Below, in pieces: positions 32,684 through 32,729 of a DNA stretch of 32,729 bases. The translations under genes and the position numbers were made by a program. Numbering within the stretch: position 1 is the first letter of the stretch; every line of letters begins with the position of its first letter. Source of the stretch: Beijerinckiaceae bacterium. Lineage in GTDB: Bacteria > Pseudomonadota > Alphaproteobacteria > Rhizobiales > Beijerinckiaceae. The notes under the pieces are model-generated. The model had not been told where the DNA came from. It saw nothing but the letters and a program-made list of their open reading frames with translations, and ran no database searches. The DNA lies in contig JAKONI010000177.1 of the NCBI GenBank assembly GCA_022702015.1, positions 1 through 32,729 of the forward strand, read 5' to 3'.

Positions 32684-32729
32684 GCCGACCGGGCGCCTCC
32701 GACAAAGGGGCGGCGGTCTCCGCGCGCGG

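Overview
The window is high-GC, gene-dense alphaproteobacterial chromosome. Protein families, gene neighbourhoods and dispersed repeats point to Hyphomicrobiales (Rhizobiales), most likely Methylobacterium or a close relative; this is recognition from the sequence, not a database result. I see no phage, transposase, CRISPR array, rRNA or tRNA. Most of the window is core housekeeping DNA. The accessory parts are a ParE-type toxin pair (about 5.05-5.56 kb), a decayed tautomerase plus an MFS transporter (9.1-10.6 kb), a TetR/NTF2-like pair (22.6-23.7 kb) and a metal-efflux/two-component cluster (25.7-32.7 kb).

Left part (1-8.9 kb): a hexapeptide acyltransferase behind a perfect CtrA box; mltG-yicC-gmk in one direction with mutM upstream; a small toxin-antitoxin pair; then the Tim44-like/mltA/smr run divergent from secB. 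Middle (9-18.5 kb): a frameshifted tautomerase remnant, an MFS permease, an RpoH-family sigma gene with a GGAAC-N17-CGTT (EcfG-type) promoter, carD with a clear terminator, a 470-nt structured intergenic region, then fdxA, an S4-domain gene, and a SUV3-like helicase with a long acidic-then-basic tail. A small secreted protein, arfB and bolA follow. Right part (18.6-25.6 kb): a J-domain protein with an N-terminal Cys/His cluster, then cobS-cobT (aerobic cobaltochelatase); a cloverleaf-like repeat; a TetR/DUF1348 pair with its own operator; rpmB with a good sigma70 promoter and terminator, divergent from a DUF3108 periplasmic protein; and a DUF1330 protein.

Far right (25.7-32.7 kb): czcA/cusA-like and cusB-like genes of a heavy-metal RND pump, preceded in the same direction by a 65-residue protein made only of the PhaR N-terminal (PHB_acc_N) domain, and divergent from an OmpR-type response regulator/histidine kinase pair. 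An AT-rich promoter with a TTAATGG/CCATTAA dyad lies between them. No outer-membrane factor gene is present.

The regulatory DNA is the most interesting material: a CtrA box, a stress-sigma to RpoH-type sigma cascade, several perfect palindromes, an orphan TetR-like operator, and the mini-PhaR/RND arrangement. I found no clear-cut new defence or mobile system.
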